From the NCBI GenBank assembly GCA_016185145.1, contig JACPOB010000080.1, forward strand, positions 1 through 64,000: a DNA stretch of 64,000 nucleotides, in the 5' to 3' direction. The position numbers and the translations under genes were made by a program. Below, piece after piece: positions 34,670 through 44,152 of the stretch (the stretch's first letter is position 1; every line of letters starts with the position of its first letter). The notes beneath the pieces were generated by a model. It was not told the origin of the DNA and searched no databases. It saw only the letters and a program-made list of their open reading frames with translations. Source of the DNA: Rhodospirillales bacterium. GTDB taxonomy: Bacteria > Pseudomonadota > Alphaproteobacteria > Reyranellales > Reyranellaceae.

Positions 34670-35973
34670 GTGAGCTTCTCAACCCTCTTTGCCCGTGGCG
34701 TCGCTCTGGTCGGCGGAGCCGCGCTCCAGATGCGGCGTTTGACCGAAGGCTCACCTGAGCCCGCTTGGGGTAACGCGCCGGCCATCCCGGCGGCAAGACC
34801 ACAAGGCAGCATCCCGACGCTGAAAATGCCGACGGCCAGGGGCTGGGAGGCAGGACGGACGCCGATCGCAGCGCCCGGGCTCAAGGTCAACGCGTTCGCG
34901 GGCGATCTCGATCATCCGCGCTGGATCGAGGTGCTCCCCAATGGCGACGTGCTGGTCGCCGAGGCGCTCAGCTCGACAGACCACCTCGCTCCGTTTTCGA
35001 CTACGCCATGATCACCACGATGCGGCGCGCCGACGCCATGGGGGTCAGCGCCAACCGCATCACGCTGTTGCGAGACAAGGACGGCGACGGCGTCGCCGAG
35101 ACCCGCGAGCTGTTCCTGGAGAACCAGAGCCAGCCATTCGGAATGGCGCTGATGGACGACACTTTCTATGTCGGCAACACCGACGGCGTGGTGGCCTTTC
35201 CCTACACGCCCGGCACCAGCCGCATCGCCGCGCCGGGCCGCAAGCTCGTCACGTTCAAGCCCGCCGGCCATTGGACACGAAGCCTGCTGCTCAGCCCCGA
35301 CCGACGAAAGCTGTACGCCGGTGTCGGATCGCTCACCAACATCGCCGAGCAGGGCATGGAGGTCGAGGAAGGCCGTGCCGCCATCTATGAACTCGATCTC
35401 GCCAGCGGAAGCAGCCGCATCTTCGCCTCCGGCCTGCGCAACGCCGTCGGGCTCGCCTGGGAGCCGACGACGGGGGTGTTGTGGACTGTGGTCAACGAGC
35501 GCGACGGGCTCGGTGATGAAACGCCGCCCGACTATCTCACGTCGGTGCGGGACGGTGGCTTCTACGGCTGGCCCTATTGCTATTGGGGGCAGACCGTCGA
35601 CGATCGCGTGCCCCAGGATCCGGCAATGGTCGCCAAGGCCATTACGCCGGACTACGCTTTGGGCGGCCACACCGCGTCGCTGGGGCTGTGCTGGGTGCCT
35701 GCGGGCACCCTGCCCGGCTTTCCCGAGGGCATGGCGATCGGCCAGCACGGTTCGTGGAATCGCAGCAAGCTCAGCGGCTACAAGCTGGTGCACATCCCGT
35801 TCGCCAACGGCCAACCCGCAGGCCCCCCGCGCGACATCCTTTCGGGCTTCTTGTCGGCGGATGAAAAGGAGTCCTACGGCAGGCCGGTCGGGGTGACGTT
35901 CGGCCACGACCGCCGGTCCCTGCTGATGGCGGACGATGTCGGCAACGTCGTCTGGCGCGTGACAGCCGAGTAA
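34670..35973 (+). pseudogene. Sorbosone dehydrogenase-like PQQ beta-propeller gene, frameshifted
   Basis: The first part starts at GTG 34670 behind an AGGGAGG site and reads through LDHPRWIEVLPNGDVLVAEAL before stopping at 35011. The second part continues in another forward frame from about 34970 with SVFDYAMITTMRRADAMGVSANRITLLRD and runs to 35973. Together they make one L-sorbosone dehydrogenase-like (glucose/sorbosone dehydrogenase family) protein of about 430 residues. The C-terminal half has RIFASGLRNAVGLAWEP, DGGFYGWPY and GQHGSWNRS. A small insertion or deletion near 34965-34990 breaks the frame. No export signal is obvious in the first part. Either the gene is inactive or the sequence has an error here. 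Confidence 0.75.
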
Positions 35974-35991
35974 ACGAACAGAGGCACTGCC

Positions 35992-36813
35992 ATGATCGAC
36001 CCCGAGACGGATCGCGTCCTCATCACCGGCGCGGCGGGCGCCATCGGCACGGCGTTGCGCACCGGCTTGCGCAGCCATTGGCGTCACCTGCGCCTGACGG
36101 ATATCCGGCCCATACCGGATATTGCCGACAACGAAGAGTTGGTCGTTGCCGACATCACCGACCGCGCCGCCGTCGAGGACATGATGCGCGACATTAAGGC
36201 GGTCGTTCACCTCGCCGGCATGGTCGGCAGCTACACGCTCGAAGATTTGTTCCGCCTCAACGCGCGCGGTCTGTTCGACGTGTTCGAGGCCGCCCGGCTG
36301 GCCGGCGTCGAACGCATCGTCTTCGCCAGCAGCAACCACGCCTTCGGCTTCTATCCCATCACCGAGAAGGTCTCGCCGGCCCTGCCGCCACGGCCCGACA
36401 CCACCTACGGCGTGTTCAAGGTGTGGGGCGAGACGATGCTGCAGCACTACTACGATCGCTACGGCATCCGGTCGGTGTCATTGCGCATCGGTACCTTCCG
36501 CCCCGAGCCGATCGACCAGCGCTCGCTCGCGACCTGGCTAAGCCCCGCGGACGTGGCGCAGCTGGTCGACGTCTCGCTGCGCCATCCCGATCCCGGCTGC
36601 ATGATGGTCAACGGCTATTCCAACAATACGCGGCTGAAGACCTTCGACCCCAACTGGGCCACGCTCGGCTACCGGCCGAAGGACAACGCCGAAGACCATC
36701 GCGAGGCGTTGCGCGCCAAGGGCGTGGATGTCGACGCCCCCGACCGCGGCGAATGGGAGTGGCCCGAGCACGGCGGCTCGTTCCCGCGCATGCCGGACCA
36801 GCCGCTTCGCTGA
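35992..36813 (+). CDS. Uronate dehydrogenase-like NAD-dependent SDR
   Basis: A 273-residue extended short-chain dehydrogenase with the dinucleotide motif GAAGAIG at residues 13-19. The segments IVFASSNHAFGFYPITE, RPDTTYGVFKVWGE (catalytic Y139 and K143), RIGTFRPEPIDQRSLATWLSP and YRPKDNAEDHR closely follow bacterial uronate dehydrogenase (Udh). Udh oxidises galacturonate or glucuronate to the aldarolactone. It follows the broken sorbosone-dehydrogenase-like gene by 18 bases, suggesting a sugar-acid oxidation cluster. Related NAD-dependent epimerases cannot be excluded. Confidence 0.8.
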   Translation: MIDPETDRVLITGAAGAIGTALRTGLRSHWRHLRLTDIRPIPDIADNEELVVADITDRAAVEDMMRDIKAVVHLAGMVGSYTLEDLFRLNARGLFDVFEAARLAGVERIVFASSNHAFGFYPITEKVSPALPPRPDTTYGVFKVWGETMLQHYYDRYGIRSVSLRIGTFRPEPIDQRSLATWLSPADVAQLVDVSLRHPDPGCMMVNGYSNNTRLKTFDPNWATLGYRPKDNAEDHREALRAKGVDVDAPDRGEWEWPEHGGSFPRMPDQPLR

Positions 36814-36838
36814 AGCAGCTGATCCCGGCGACGGGCAC

Positions 36839-37768
36839 TCATCCGGTGTGCTTTCCCATCGCCTGTGCCGCCTGCTGGCGCTGAGCGGAGCATTCGCGCA
36901 CCAGGAAATCCAGGAAGGCGCGCAATGACGGCAGCAGGCCGCGCCGCGACGGGAAGACGGCATGGATGATTCCCGCCCGCGGCCGCCATTCCGGCAGCAC
37001 GTGAACGAGCCGCCCGGCTTCGATGTGCTGCCAAACCGTCATCGTCGGCAACTGCACGACGCCGACGCCGGCCATCGCTGCCTCGCTCAGCGCCGCCATG
37101 TCGTCCGTCACGAGGCGAGGATGATGGATCACGGCGGCGGTCCGGCCGTCGGCTCTTTCGAGCTGCCATTGATGATCGCGGCGCGGCGGTCCGAGATCGA
37201 GGCTGGGCAGGCCCTGCAGGTCGGCCGGCGAGCCGAGGGAGGCCGCGACCAGGGCCGGGCTCGCGACTAGGCACTGCGTGCTCTCGTCGAGCCTGCGCAT
37301 CACCAGATCGGTGGGCTCGAGCGGCGGGAAGCGCACCCGGATGGCGACGTCGAACCCTTCCGCGATCACGTCGACGCGACGGTTGGTGCTCTCGAGGTGG
37401 ATCTCGACGGCCGGGTTCTCGATCATGAAGCGGGCGATCAGGGCGCCGACCTGGGACGAGACGAGCGCGACCGGACAACTGACGCGGATCACGCCACGCG
37501 GCTCGGCGCGCATCTCGGCAATCACCTGCTCCGCCGCCTCCGCCTCGACCAGCATGGCGACGCAGCGGTCGTGGAATTCGCGGCCGATCTCCGTCACCGA
37601 GAAGCGGCGCGACGAACGGTTCAGCAGACGCACGCCCAGCCGTTCCTCGAGCCGCTGGATGCGGCGGCTGAGCTTGGACTTCTGCATGCCGAGCACCCGG
37701 CTGGCGGCGGCAAAGCCGCCATGATCGACCACCTGCACGAAGTAATAGAGGTCGTTCAGGTCCTGCAT
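36839..37768 (-). CDS. LysR-family regulator, divergent from pirin
   Basis: A 309-residue LysR protein with the winged helix-turn-helix at residues 1-60 (FAAASRVLGMQKSKLSRRIQRLEERLGVRL) and the effector domain at about 90-295. The subgroup wording (SVTEIGREFHDRCVAMLVEAEAAEQVI, MIENPAVEIHLESTNRRVDVIAEGFDVAIRVR) matches regulators that commonly sit divergent from pirin or quinone-related genes. A perfect inverted repeat lies 5 bases upstream of its start codon. That placement suggests it represses its own gene and controls the pirin gene. Confidence 0.9.
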   Translation of the reverse strand: MQDLNDLYYFVQVVDHGGFAAASRVLGMQKSKLSRRIQRLEERLGVRLLNRSSRRFSVTEIGREFHDRCVAMLVEAEAAEQVIAEMRAEPRGVIRVSCPVALVSSQVGALIARFMIENPAVEIHLESTNRRVDVIAEGFDVAIRVRFPPLEPTDLVMRRLDESTQCLVASPALVAASLGSPADLQGLPSLDLGPPRRDHQWQLERADGRTAAVIHHPRLVTDDMAALSEAAMAGVGVVQLPTMTVWQHIEAGRLVHVLPEWRPRAGIIHAVFPSRRGLLPSLRAFLDFLVRECSAQRQQAAQAMGKHTG

Positions 37769-37772
37769 TATT

Positions 37773-37788
37773 GTCCTATTTATAGGAC
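37773..37788. promoter_or_regulatory. Probable LysR operator
   Basis: GTCCTAT (37773-37779), two bases, then ATAGGAC (37782-37788): a perfect 7-bp inverted repeat in the divergent region between the LysR gene (start 37768) and the pirin gene (start 37862). The surrounding bases are AT-rich, as expected for overlapping promoters. Confidence 0.65.
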
Positions 37789-37861
37789 GATGCGTTCATT
37801 TCTTCAAATCTTCCGCCATGACGTCCTGGCTCTATATCCATCGCGACAGTCACGGAGGGAC

Positions 37862-38734
37862 ATGATGAGCAAGAAGATTCTCGGCCTTTACGGCAACAAC
37901 CGCGGCCACTGGGTGGGCGACGGCTTCCCCGTGCGCTCGCTCTTCTCTTACGACACGATGGGCGCGCATGTGAGCCCGTTCCTGCTGCTCGACTATGCGG
38001 GACCGCATTACTTCGAGCCGACCAAGGCTCGGCGCGGCGTCGGCCAGCATCCCCATCGCGGGTTCGAGACCGTCACCATCGTCTACGAGGGCGAGGTCGA
38101 GCATCGCGATTCCGCCGGCAATGGCGGGGTCATCGGACCGGGCGACGTGCAATGGATGACGGCGGCCGGTGGGATCGTGCACGAGGAATACCATTCGCCG
38201 GGCTTCGCCAAGACCGGCGGCCCGTTCCGGATGGTGCAGCTCTGGGTCAACCTGCCGGCCAAGGACAAAATGGCGCCGGCCGGCTACCAGGCCATCACCT
38301 CGGCGGACATTCCCGTCGTCGATCTGCCCGACGGTGCGGGCAAGGCGCGCATCATCGCCGGCGAGCTGCTCGGCGCGAAGGGACCGGCACGGACTTTCAC
38401 GCCCGTCAACGTCTGGGATCTGCGCCTCAAGCGCGGCACCGACCTCAGGCTCGACCTGCCGGAGGACCATACCGCGATGCTGGTGGTCCTGGGCGGCCAC
38501 GTGACCGTCAACGGCTCCCAGGGCGCCGGCGAGGCGGAGATGGTGCTGCTCGGTCGCGAGGGTCGCGATGCGGCGATCCACGCCGACGGCGACGCGACGC
38601 TGCTGGTCCTCACCGGCCAGCCGCTCGACGAGCCGATCGTCGGCTACGGCCCGTTCGTCATGAACAGCGAGGCCGAGATCCGGCAGGCCGTCGACGACTT
38701 CAACAGCGGCAAGTTCGCCAAGACGGCGGCGTGA
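37862..38734 (+). CDS. Pirin-family cupin protein (YhhW-like)
   Basis: A 290-residue bicupin of the pirin family. The metal-binding cluster is in GQHPHRGFETVTIVYEGEVEHRDS (H63 and H65, a further His and Glu nearby), followed by GGVIGPGDVQWMTAAGGIVHEE. Residues MRWMTAGGG-like and FRMVQLWVNLPAKDKM are family hallmarks. Bacterial pirins include quercetinase-like enzymes and regulators of metabolism. Two ATG codons occur in tandem; a GGAGG site fits either. It is divergent from a LysR regulator that probably controls it. Confidence 0.9.
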   Translation: MMSKKILGLYGNNRGHWVGDGFPVRSLFSYDTMGAHVSPFLLLDYAGPHYFEPTKARRGVGQHPHRGFETVTIVYEGEVEHRDSAGNGGVIGPGDVQWMTAAGGIVHEEYHSPGFAKTGGPFRMVQLWVNLPAKDKMAPAGYQAITSADIPVVDLPDGAGKARIIAGELLGAKGPARTFTPVNVWDLRLKRGTDLRLDLPEDHTAMLVVLGGHVTVNGSQGAGEAEMVLLGREGRDAAIHADGDATLLVLTGQPLDEPIVGYGPFVMNSEAEIRQAVDDFNSGKFAKTAA

Positions 38735-38794
38735 CGGCCGGACCCGGCTTCCTCCCGGAGGCCGGGTCCGCCTGCGTCATACGGGGCGGAAGAG

Positions 38795-41647
38795 TCAGCC
38801 GAACCGCCTTATCGAATACGGCTCCACCGGCAGGCTCGTCGACCGCCCGGCCAGCATCTCAGCCGTCAGGCGCGACAGCACCGGCGCCAGCGTGTAGCCG
38901 TTGGAGCTGACGCAATTGTAGAAGCCCGGCAGGCCCGGCATCTCGCCCAGGATCGGCGCGCGGTCGATGTTGACGTTCATGCCGGCCCAGATGCGGATGG
39001 CATGGAGGTCGGCCAGTGCGGGCACGGCGCGGCTGGCGATCCAGAGATTGCCCTCGACGCTCTGCCGCAGCGCGCGCGACAAGCGGTTCTGCTCGTCGAG
39101 GTCCGCCGTCCAACCGCCGCCGATCATGAACGCGCCCGAGGCCATCTGCTTCAGGGTGAGATGGCGGCGCGCATAGGCGACGACGCGCGAGAGCGTCGTC
39201 GCCGTGGGCTCGGTGACGACCATCTGCAACGGTGCCCCGCGCACCGGAATGTCGACGCCGACCAGGCGCGCGACCTCCGCCGCCCATGGCCCCGCCGTGT
39301 TGACCACGCGTTTGGCACGGATCTCGCCGCGGCTGGTCGCGACCTTCCAGTGCGCGCCGTCGCGTTCGATCGCGAGCACGTTGCTGCCGCGCCGGAAGCG
39401 CACCCCCAACGCCTTGGCCTTGGCGACCACGGCATAGGTGCCTCTCAGCGGATTGATCTTGCCTTCGCCCGGGCACCATTCGGCGGCGATCGCGGCCTCG
39501 CCGATGCAAGGCTCCAGCGTGCGCAGCTCGTTGGCGCCCAAGAGCTCGGCCTCGATGCCGCGGCTCTTCTCCAGTGCGATCTTGCCCTTGAGGAAGTCGA
39601 TGTCGCGCTGGTTCTCAGCCAGCATCAGCCCGCCGCAGACCTTCATCTCGAGATCCTGGCCGGTGTCGCGCTGGATCTCCTGCCACAGCGCAACCGAGGC
39701 CGGTCCCAGCGGCAAGGCGTCGGCCGAGCGATTGGCAAGCGGCGTGTCGAGCGCGAAGTCGAAGGCCAGGAGCTGCACGTGCAGGGTGCCGGCATTGGCG
39801 CCCGAGGCCTGCAGGCTCACCTCGTCGCGCTCGACCACCATGGCCTCGATGCCCTCGCGCGCCAGCCAGTAGGCCAGGCACGAACCCGCGACGCCTCCGC
39901 CGATCACCAGCGTGTCGACGGTCTCGGTCGGCAAAGGCGCGACGTCACGCGGCCGCGCCATGTCGGGCGGCACGAAGTCCTTGTGGCCGGTCCACTCCGG
40001 CTGCTCGACGGCGATCGCGCGGATCGGCACCGGCTTGGCCGGCGGTCGCGGCGCGAACAGGCCGAACTCGTCGACTTCCGCCGTTGTCATGCGCGCCACC
40101 ACCGAAGCGCAGTAGCGGCCCTGGCAGCGGCCCATGCCGACACGGCAGGCGCGCTTCAACGACGCGGGAGAATCGTGCCCGGCCGCGATCAACCGGCGCA
40201 GCTCGCCCGCCGTCACCTCCTCGCAGCGACAGACGACAGCGCTGTCGTCGACCGTGTCGGGATCGATCGGTGGCGCATCGAACATCCGCCAGAGCGCTGC
40301 CTGGAAGCGCGTGGCCCGCCGCAGCGTGCGTCGCGCTTCTCGCAGCTCGACACTCTTGAAACCGAGATCGGCTGCGATGGCCGCAGCAGCCAGCGCGCCC
40401 TGCGCCATCGCGGCATGAGCGCCGCCGAAGCGCGCGCCGTCGCCGACGGCGAAGACCTCGGCGACGCTGGTGCGGCCGTCGGCGTCGGTCAGCGTCTCCA
40501 TCGAGCCGTTGCCGCGCGCCACGAAGCGATGGGCGCAGCCCAACGAACGCGCCAGCTCCGACGAGGTGGCGAAGCCGTAGCTCAGCGCCACGATGTCTGC
40601 GTCGAAGCGGAGGTCGCCGGCCTCGATGCCGCGGACGCGCTCGTCGCCGATCAGGCGCGTCGCGCGGCGCCCCCAGTTCAGCTTGCCGCCGAGACGGGCG
40701 ACGAGCGAGAAGCCGTCGATCATCAGGAAAGGATCGGCCAAGAACGCCCTTGCGATCACCGGCCATCGCGCCAGCCCGGGACGCGCCGCCGCCTCGAGCA
40801 CGGCCACGACATTGGCGCCGCCGTCCAGGAGCTCGACGGCGGTCTGCAGACAGAGCGGGCCGTTGCCTGCGATCACGATGCGCTTGCCAGGCGCCACGCG
40901 GTAGGAGCGGGCCAGCGTCTGCAGTCCGCCGACGGTCATCACGCCGGGCAGGGTCCAGCCGAATATGGTCGGCGACTGCTCGTAGGCGCCGGTCGCCAGC
41001 ACGACGCGTTTCGGCCGATAGAGCGTCGACCGGCCGGCGACGATGGCGGCGACCTCGTGGGGCGAGAAGGCCGCCCACACGGTCGCCTCGTTGACGATGC
41101 GCGCACCGGCCCGCAACGTCGACTGCATCATCACCGCCCCGTCGCGGAACTGGCTGTCGAGCGTGGAGATCTCAGCCTGGTGCGAGGGCGCCAGCGGCTT
41201 GAAGAACTGGCCGCCCGGATGGAGGCGCTCGTCGAGCACGACCACGTTGGCCCCGGCCACTGCCAGGCTGCGTGCCGCAGACAGGCCGGCCGGTCCCGCG
41301 CCCACCACCAGGACGTCGCAGGTGATCTCCTCGGCCGGACGTGCGGGCCCGGCCATCGCAGCCGTGGCGATGGGCGACGAACGTACGTCCATGCCGGCGG
41401 AAACCCTGGTCAGGCAGGCACGCTGGCTCGGCCGGCCGTCGACCGTGACCAGGCAGTCGAAGCATACCCCCATGCCGCAGAACGGCCCGCGCGGCGCGCC
41501 AGAGCGCGCCTCGCGCACGGCGACGATGTCCGAGGCCGCCAGCGCAGCGGCAATGGTCTCGCCTTCCAGCGCCTCGATGTCGCGGCCGTCGAAGCGAAAG
41601 CCGACCGGTGGGCCGGTCGGCCGCATGTCGGGGTGCTTCAGTCGCAT
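38795..41647 (-). CDS. Single-chain HcnABC-like FAD/[2Fe-2S] amine dehydrogenase
   Basis: A 950-residue protein joining three subunits that are normally separate. Residues about 12-95 are an HcnA-like [2Fe-2S] domain with C57, C62, C65 and C78. Residues about 110-520 are HcnB-like: VVGAGPAGLSAARSLAVAG, a second dinucleotide site IAGNGPLCLQTAVELLDGGANV, and a BFD-type cluster with C473, C475, C508 and C513. Residues about 578-950 are an HcnC/D-amino-acid-oxidase-like FAD domain beginning TLVIGGGVAGSCLAYWLAREG. The separate versions are hydrogen cyanide synthase, opine oxidases and D- or L-amino-acid dehydrogenases. A glycine, opine or other secondary-amine substrate is therefore likely. The ATG at 41647 lacks a clear ribosome binding site; a TTG two codons upstream is possible. 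A DMT exporter and a MocR regulator follow on the right. Confidence 0.85.
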   Translation of the reverse strand: MRLKHPDMRPTGPPVGFRFDGRDIEALEGETIAAALAASDIVAVREARSGAPRGPFCGMGVCFDCLVTVDGRPSQRACLTRVSAGMDVRSSPIATAAMAGPARPAEEITCDVLVVGAGPAGLSAARSLAVAGANVVVLDERLHPGGQFFKPLAPSHQAEISTLDSQFRDGAVMMQSTLRAGARIVNEATVWAAFSPHEVAAIVAGRSTLYRPKRVVLATGAYEQSPTIFGWTLPGVMTVGGLQTLARSYRVAPGKRIVIAGNGPLCLQTAVELLDGGANVVAVLEAAARPGLARWPVIARAFLADPFLMIDGFSLVARLGGKLNWGRRATRLIGDERVRGIEAGDLRFDADIVALSYGFATSSELARSLGCAHRFVARGNGSMETLTDADGRTSVAEVFAVGDGARFGGAHAAMAQGALAAAAIAADLGFKSVELREARRTLRRATRFQAALWRMFDAPPIDPDTVDDSAVVCRCEEVTAGELRRLIAAGHDSPASLKRACRVGMGRCQGRYCASVVARMTTAEVDEFGLFAPRPPAKPVPIRAIAVEQPEWTGHKDFVPPDMARPRDVAPLPTETVDTLVIGGGVAGSCLAYWLAREGIEAMVVERDEVSLQASGANAGTLHVQLLAFDFALDTPLANRSADALPLGPASVALWQEIQRDTGQDLEMKVCGGLMLAENQRDIDFLKGKIALEKSRGIEAELLGANELRTLEPCIGEAAIAAEWCPGEGKINPLRGTYAVVAKAKALGVRFRRGSNVLAIERDGAHWKVATSRGEIRAKRVVNTAGPWAAEVARLVGVDIPVRGAPLQMVVTEPTATTLSRVVAYARRHLTLKQMASGAFMIGGGWTADLDEQNRLSRALRQSVEGNLWIASRAVPALADLHAIRIWAGMNVNIDRAPILGEMPGLPGFYNCVSSNGYTLAPVLSRLTAEMLAGRSTSLPVEPYSIRRFG

Positions 41648-41710
41648 GGCCAAGGTTTACAACGGGCCGGTGGGGTGGAACACCGACAACAATGCCGATT
41701 GAGAACCGCG

Positions 41711-42607
41711 TCAGCCCTTTCGGCGCGTAATCGTGCCTAGCGCAATGCCGCCGACGATCAGCGTCATCGCGCCGAGCAGCCCCGGCGTCAGCGGCTCGCC
41801 GAGCGTGATCGCCGCGCTGATCGTTCCCACCACGGGCGTCGCCAGCAGGCCCAGCGACGTCGTCGCCGCCGGCAGGCTGCGATTGACCACGGCCACGGCC
41901 CAGTAGGCCAGCGCCGTTCCACACACGCCGCCATAGAGCAGAAGCATCGCAAGCGACGGCGTCCATGCGATGCGAGGCATGCCTTCGAAGAACGATGCCG
42001 CGAGCATCAGTACGATCGTGGCCAGCAGGACTTCCCAGAAAACGAGCTGGAACGGCGTCGATATCCAGCGGTGCCCACGCACATAGACGATGCTGACCGC
42101 CCAGCATGCCGACGCGAGGAGTAGGAGGCCATTGCCGAGCAAGGCGCGCTCGTCATGCCAGTCGAACGAGGCCGGATTGAACATCAAGACCAGTCCGGCA
42201 AGGGCCACGCTCCCGCCGACGACATGGCGTCCGGTGATGACCTCGCCGAGAAACAGCCCGGCCATGGGGATCACCCACAGAGGCGTGGTGTAGCCCAGCA
42301 CGATGGCCCGACTGGCCGGGACGAACTGGATGCCGATCGCCACGAGCGTCGAGAAGGCAACCATGTGAGGCAGAGCGATGCCGAGGATGACGGGAACATC
42401 GCCCCGGCGAGGAACGATCAGATTGCCTTGGCCCCACAGCAGGCCGAGCAGGACGACGGCGCCGATCGCACTGCGTATCGTCACGACCCACAGGGGCGGA
42501 ACATCGCGAACGATCACCTTGGTCACCGGCCAGTTCAGGCCCCAGGCCAGCACGACGATCGAGAAGAGCACCAGAGCGGTCGTGCGCGGCAATGGAGGGG
42601 TCTTCAT
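41711..42607 (-). CDS. EamA/DMT-family transporter
   Basis: A 298-residue membrane protein with ten predicted helices in two EamA repeats, about residues 10-140 and 152-290. Helix 1 carries the family-typical VVLAWGLNWPVTKV, and helices 4-5 have FSTLVAIGIQFVPASRAIVLGYTTPLWV. DMT proteins of this kind export amino acids, nucleobases or metabolites. It is divergent from a MocR-type regulator, an arrangement common for amino-acid or amine exporters. It sits upstream of the amine dehydrogenase on the same strand with 63 bases between. Confidence 0.9.
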   Translation of the reverse strand: MKTPPLPRTTALVLFSIVVLAWGLNWPVTKVIVRDVPPLWVVTIRSAIGAVVLLGLLWGQGNLIVPRRGDVPVILGIALPHMVAFSTLVAIGIQFVPASRAIVLGYTTPLWVIPMAGLFLGEVITGRHVVGGSVALAGLVLMFNPASFDWHDERALLGNGLLLLASACWAVSIVYVRGHRWISTPFQLVFWEVLLATIVLMLAASFFEGMPRIAWTPSLAMLLLYGGVCGTALAYWAVAVVNRSLPAATTSLGLLATPVVGTISAAITLGEPLTPGLLGAMTLIVGGIALGTITRRKG

Positions 42608-42667
42608 GTCGCCGCAGGATGCACCTAGACTGGCTCCCTCCGTAGGTCAGCTTGATGAATTTCACAG

Positions 42668-44152
42668 GTGCCAGTTTTGGCTTCCATCCTCTCCGGTCTC
42701 GTCGATCTCGACCGCACCGCGCGAACCCGACTGACGCGTCGCCTCTACGAGCAGCTCCGAGCGGCGATCATCGACGGACGCCTGCGGCCCGGCCATCGTT
42801 TGCCGTCGAGCCGCGTCTTCGCCGGCGAGCTCGCGGTTTCACGCAACACGGTCACCGCCGTCATCGATCAGTTGGCGGCTGAAGGTTACGTCGACATCGG
42901 CCGCGGGCGGCGCCCGACGATAGCCGCCGGCATCGTTCCCGCCCTGGCGCGCGGCGCCAGTCGGCAGACCCGTGCGGCCGGACGAGCACCGTTGTCGGCA
43001 TGGGGCCGCCGCATCGATCACGCTGGATGGCCGTTCGAAGGCGAAGGCGCTGCCCGGCCGTTCGCTCCTGGAGTGGCCGATGGGCGCGCCTTTCCCCATG
43101 AGCTCTGGGGCCGACTGCTGCGACGGGCCGCGCGACGCGGCCGCCTGCCGGCCAGCGCCACCAATAGTCCGGCCCTGCAGGATGCCCTGGCACGGCACCT
43201 GATCGATCATCGCGGCGTCAAGACGACGCCACGGCAGATCATCGTCACGCCATCGGCGCAGGCCGCGATCGAACTGGTTTGCCGACTGATGCTCAATGCC
43301 GGGGACGTCGCGTGGTTGGAAAATCCGGGCTATGGCGGCGCGCGCGTTGCGCTCGACGCCGTCGGCGCCCGCGTCATCGGGGTGCCCATCGATCGCAGCG
43401 GCCTCGTGCTTGGCGGGCGCGCGCCGAAGCCGCGGCTCATCTTCGTGACGCCGTCGCACCAGTATCCGACCGGACGGCTGATGTCGATCGACCGGCGTCT
43501 CGACCTGCTGCGCTCCGCGGCGTCCGCCGGCTCGGTGCTGATCGAGGACGATTACGACAGCGAGTTCCACTATGACGGGCGGCCGGTGGCGTCGCTGCAG
43601 GGCCTCGATGAGGCGGAATGCGTGTTCTATGTCGGCACGTTCTCCAAGGTGATGCTGTCCGACATCCGGGTCGGCTATGTCGTGGTGCCGGAAGGCCTGG
43701 TCAGGACGTTCGAGACGGCCCAGCGACACGCGGGACAGCTCGTATCCGCGACGTTGCAGGCGGCTCTGTCCGAGTTCATCGGCGACGGCCCCTACGCCGC
43801 CCACATACGTCGCATGACGCGGATCTACAGCGCCCGGCGAGACCACCTGATACGGGCGTTGGACGCGGCATCTCCCGGCAGCTTTGCCATCGATTCGCCG
43901 GCCGGCGGGATGCAGCTCCTGGCACGCCTGGGCCAGGCGGACGATGACCTGCTGCTGTGCTCCCACCTGAGAACGGCGGGCGTGACGGCGCGACCTTTGT
44001 CGAGGCACTTCGTCGGACGCACCACGCAGCGCGGCCTGTTCATGGGCTTTGCGGCCTGGAACGAAGAGGAAATCGATGCCGGGGCGCGGTTGATCGGCGA
44101 CGTCATGGCGCGCTACCGCCGTCACCGCCTACCTGAAGCACAATCCTTATGA
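42668..44152 (+). CDS. MocR/PdxR-type GntR regulator with aminotransferase domain
   Basis: A 494-residue fusion of a GntR winged helix-turn-helix (about residues 18-85, RRLYEQLRAAIIDGRLRPGHRLPSSRVFAGELAVSRNTV) and a fold-type I aminotransferase-like domain (about 120-480). The PLP Lys is expected in GTFSKVMLSDIRVGYVV at about residue 325, and LIEDDYDSEFHYDG carries the cofactor Asp. Such regulators sense amino compounds or pyridoxal phosphate through the aminotransferase domain. GTG 42668 is the likely start. It is divergent from the EamA exporter, 60 bases away, which is its most likely target. Its stop overlaps the convergent amidohydrolase pseudogene by 6 bases. Confidence 0.9.
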   Translation: MPVLASILSGLVDLDRTARTRLTRRLYEQLRAAIIDGRLRPGHRLPSSRVFAGELAVSRNTVTAVIDQLAAEGYVDIGRGRRPTIAAGIVPALARGASRQTRAAGRAPLSAWGRRIDHAGWPFEGEGAARPFAPGVADGRAFPHELWGRLLRRAARRGRLPASATNSPALQDALARHLIDHRGVKTTPRQIIVTPSAQAAIELVCRLMLNAGDVAWLENPGYGGARVALDAVGARVIGVPIDRSGLVLGGRAPKPRLIFVTPSHQYPTGRLMSIDRRLDLLRSAASAGSVLIEDDYDSEFHYDGRPVASLQGLDEAECVFYVGTFSKVMLSDIRVGYVVVPEGLVRTFETAQRHAGQLVSATLQAALSEFIGDGPYAAHIRRMTRIYSARRDHLIRALDAASPGSFAIDSPAGGMQLLARLGQADDDLLLCSHLRTAGVTARPLSRHFVGRTTQRGLFMGFAAWNEEEIDAGARLIGDVMARYRRHRLPEAQSL

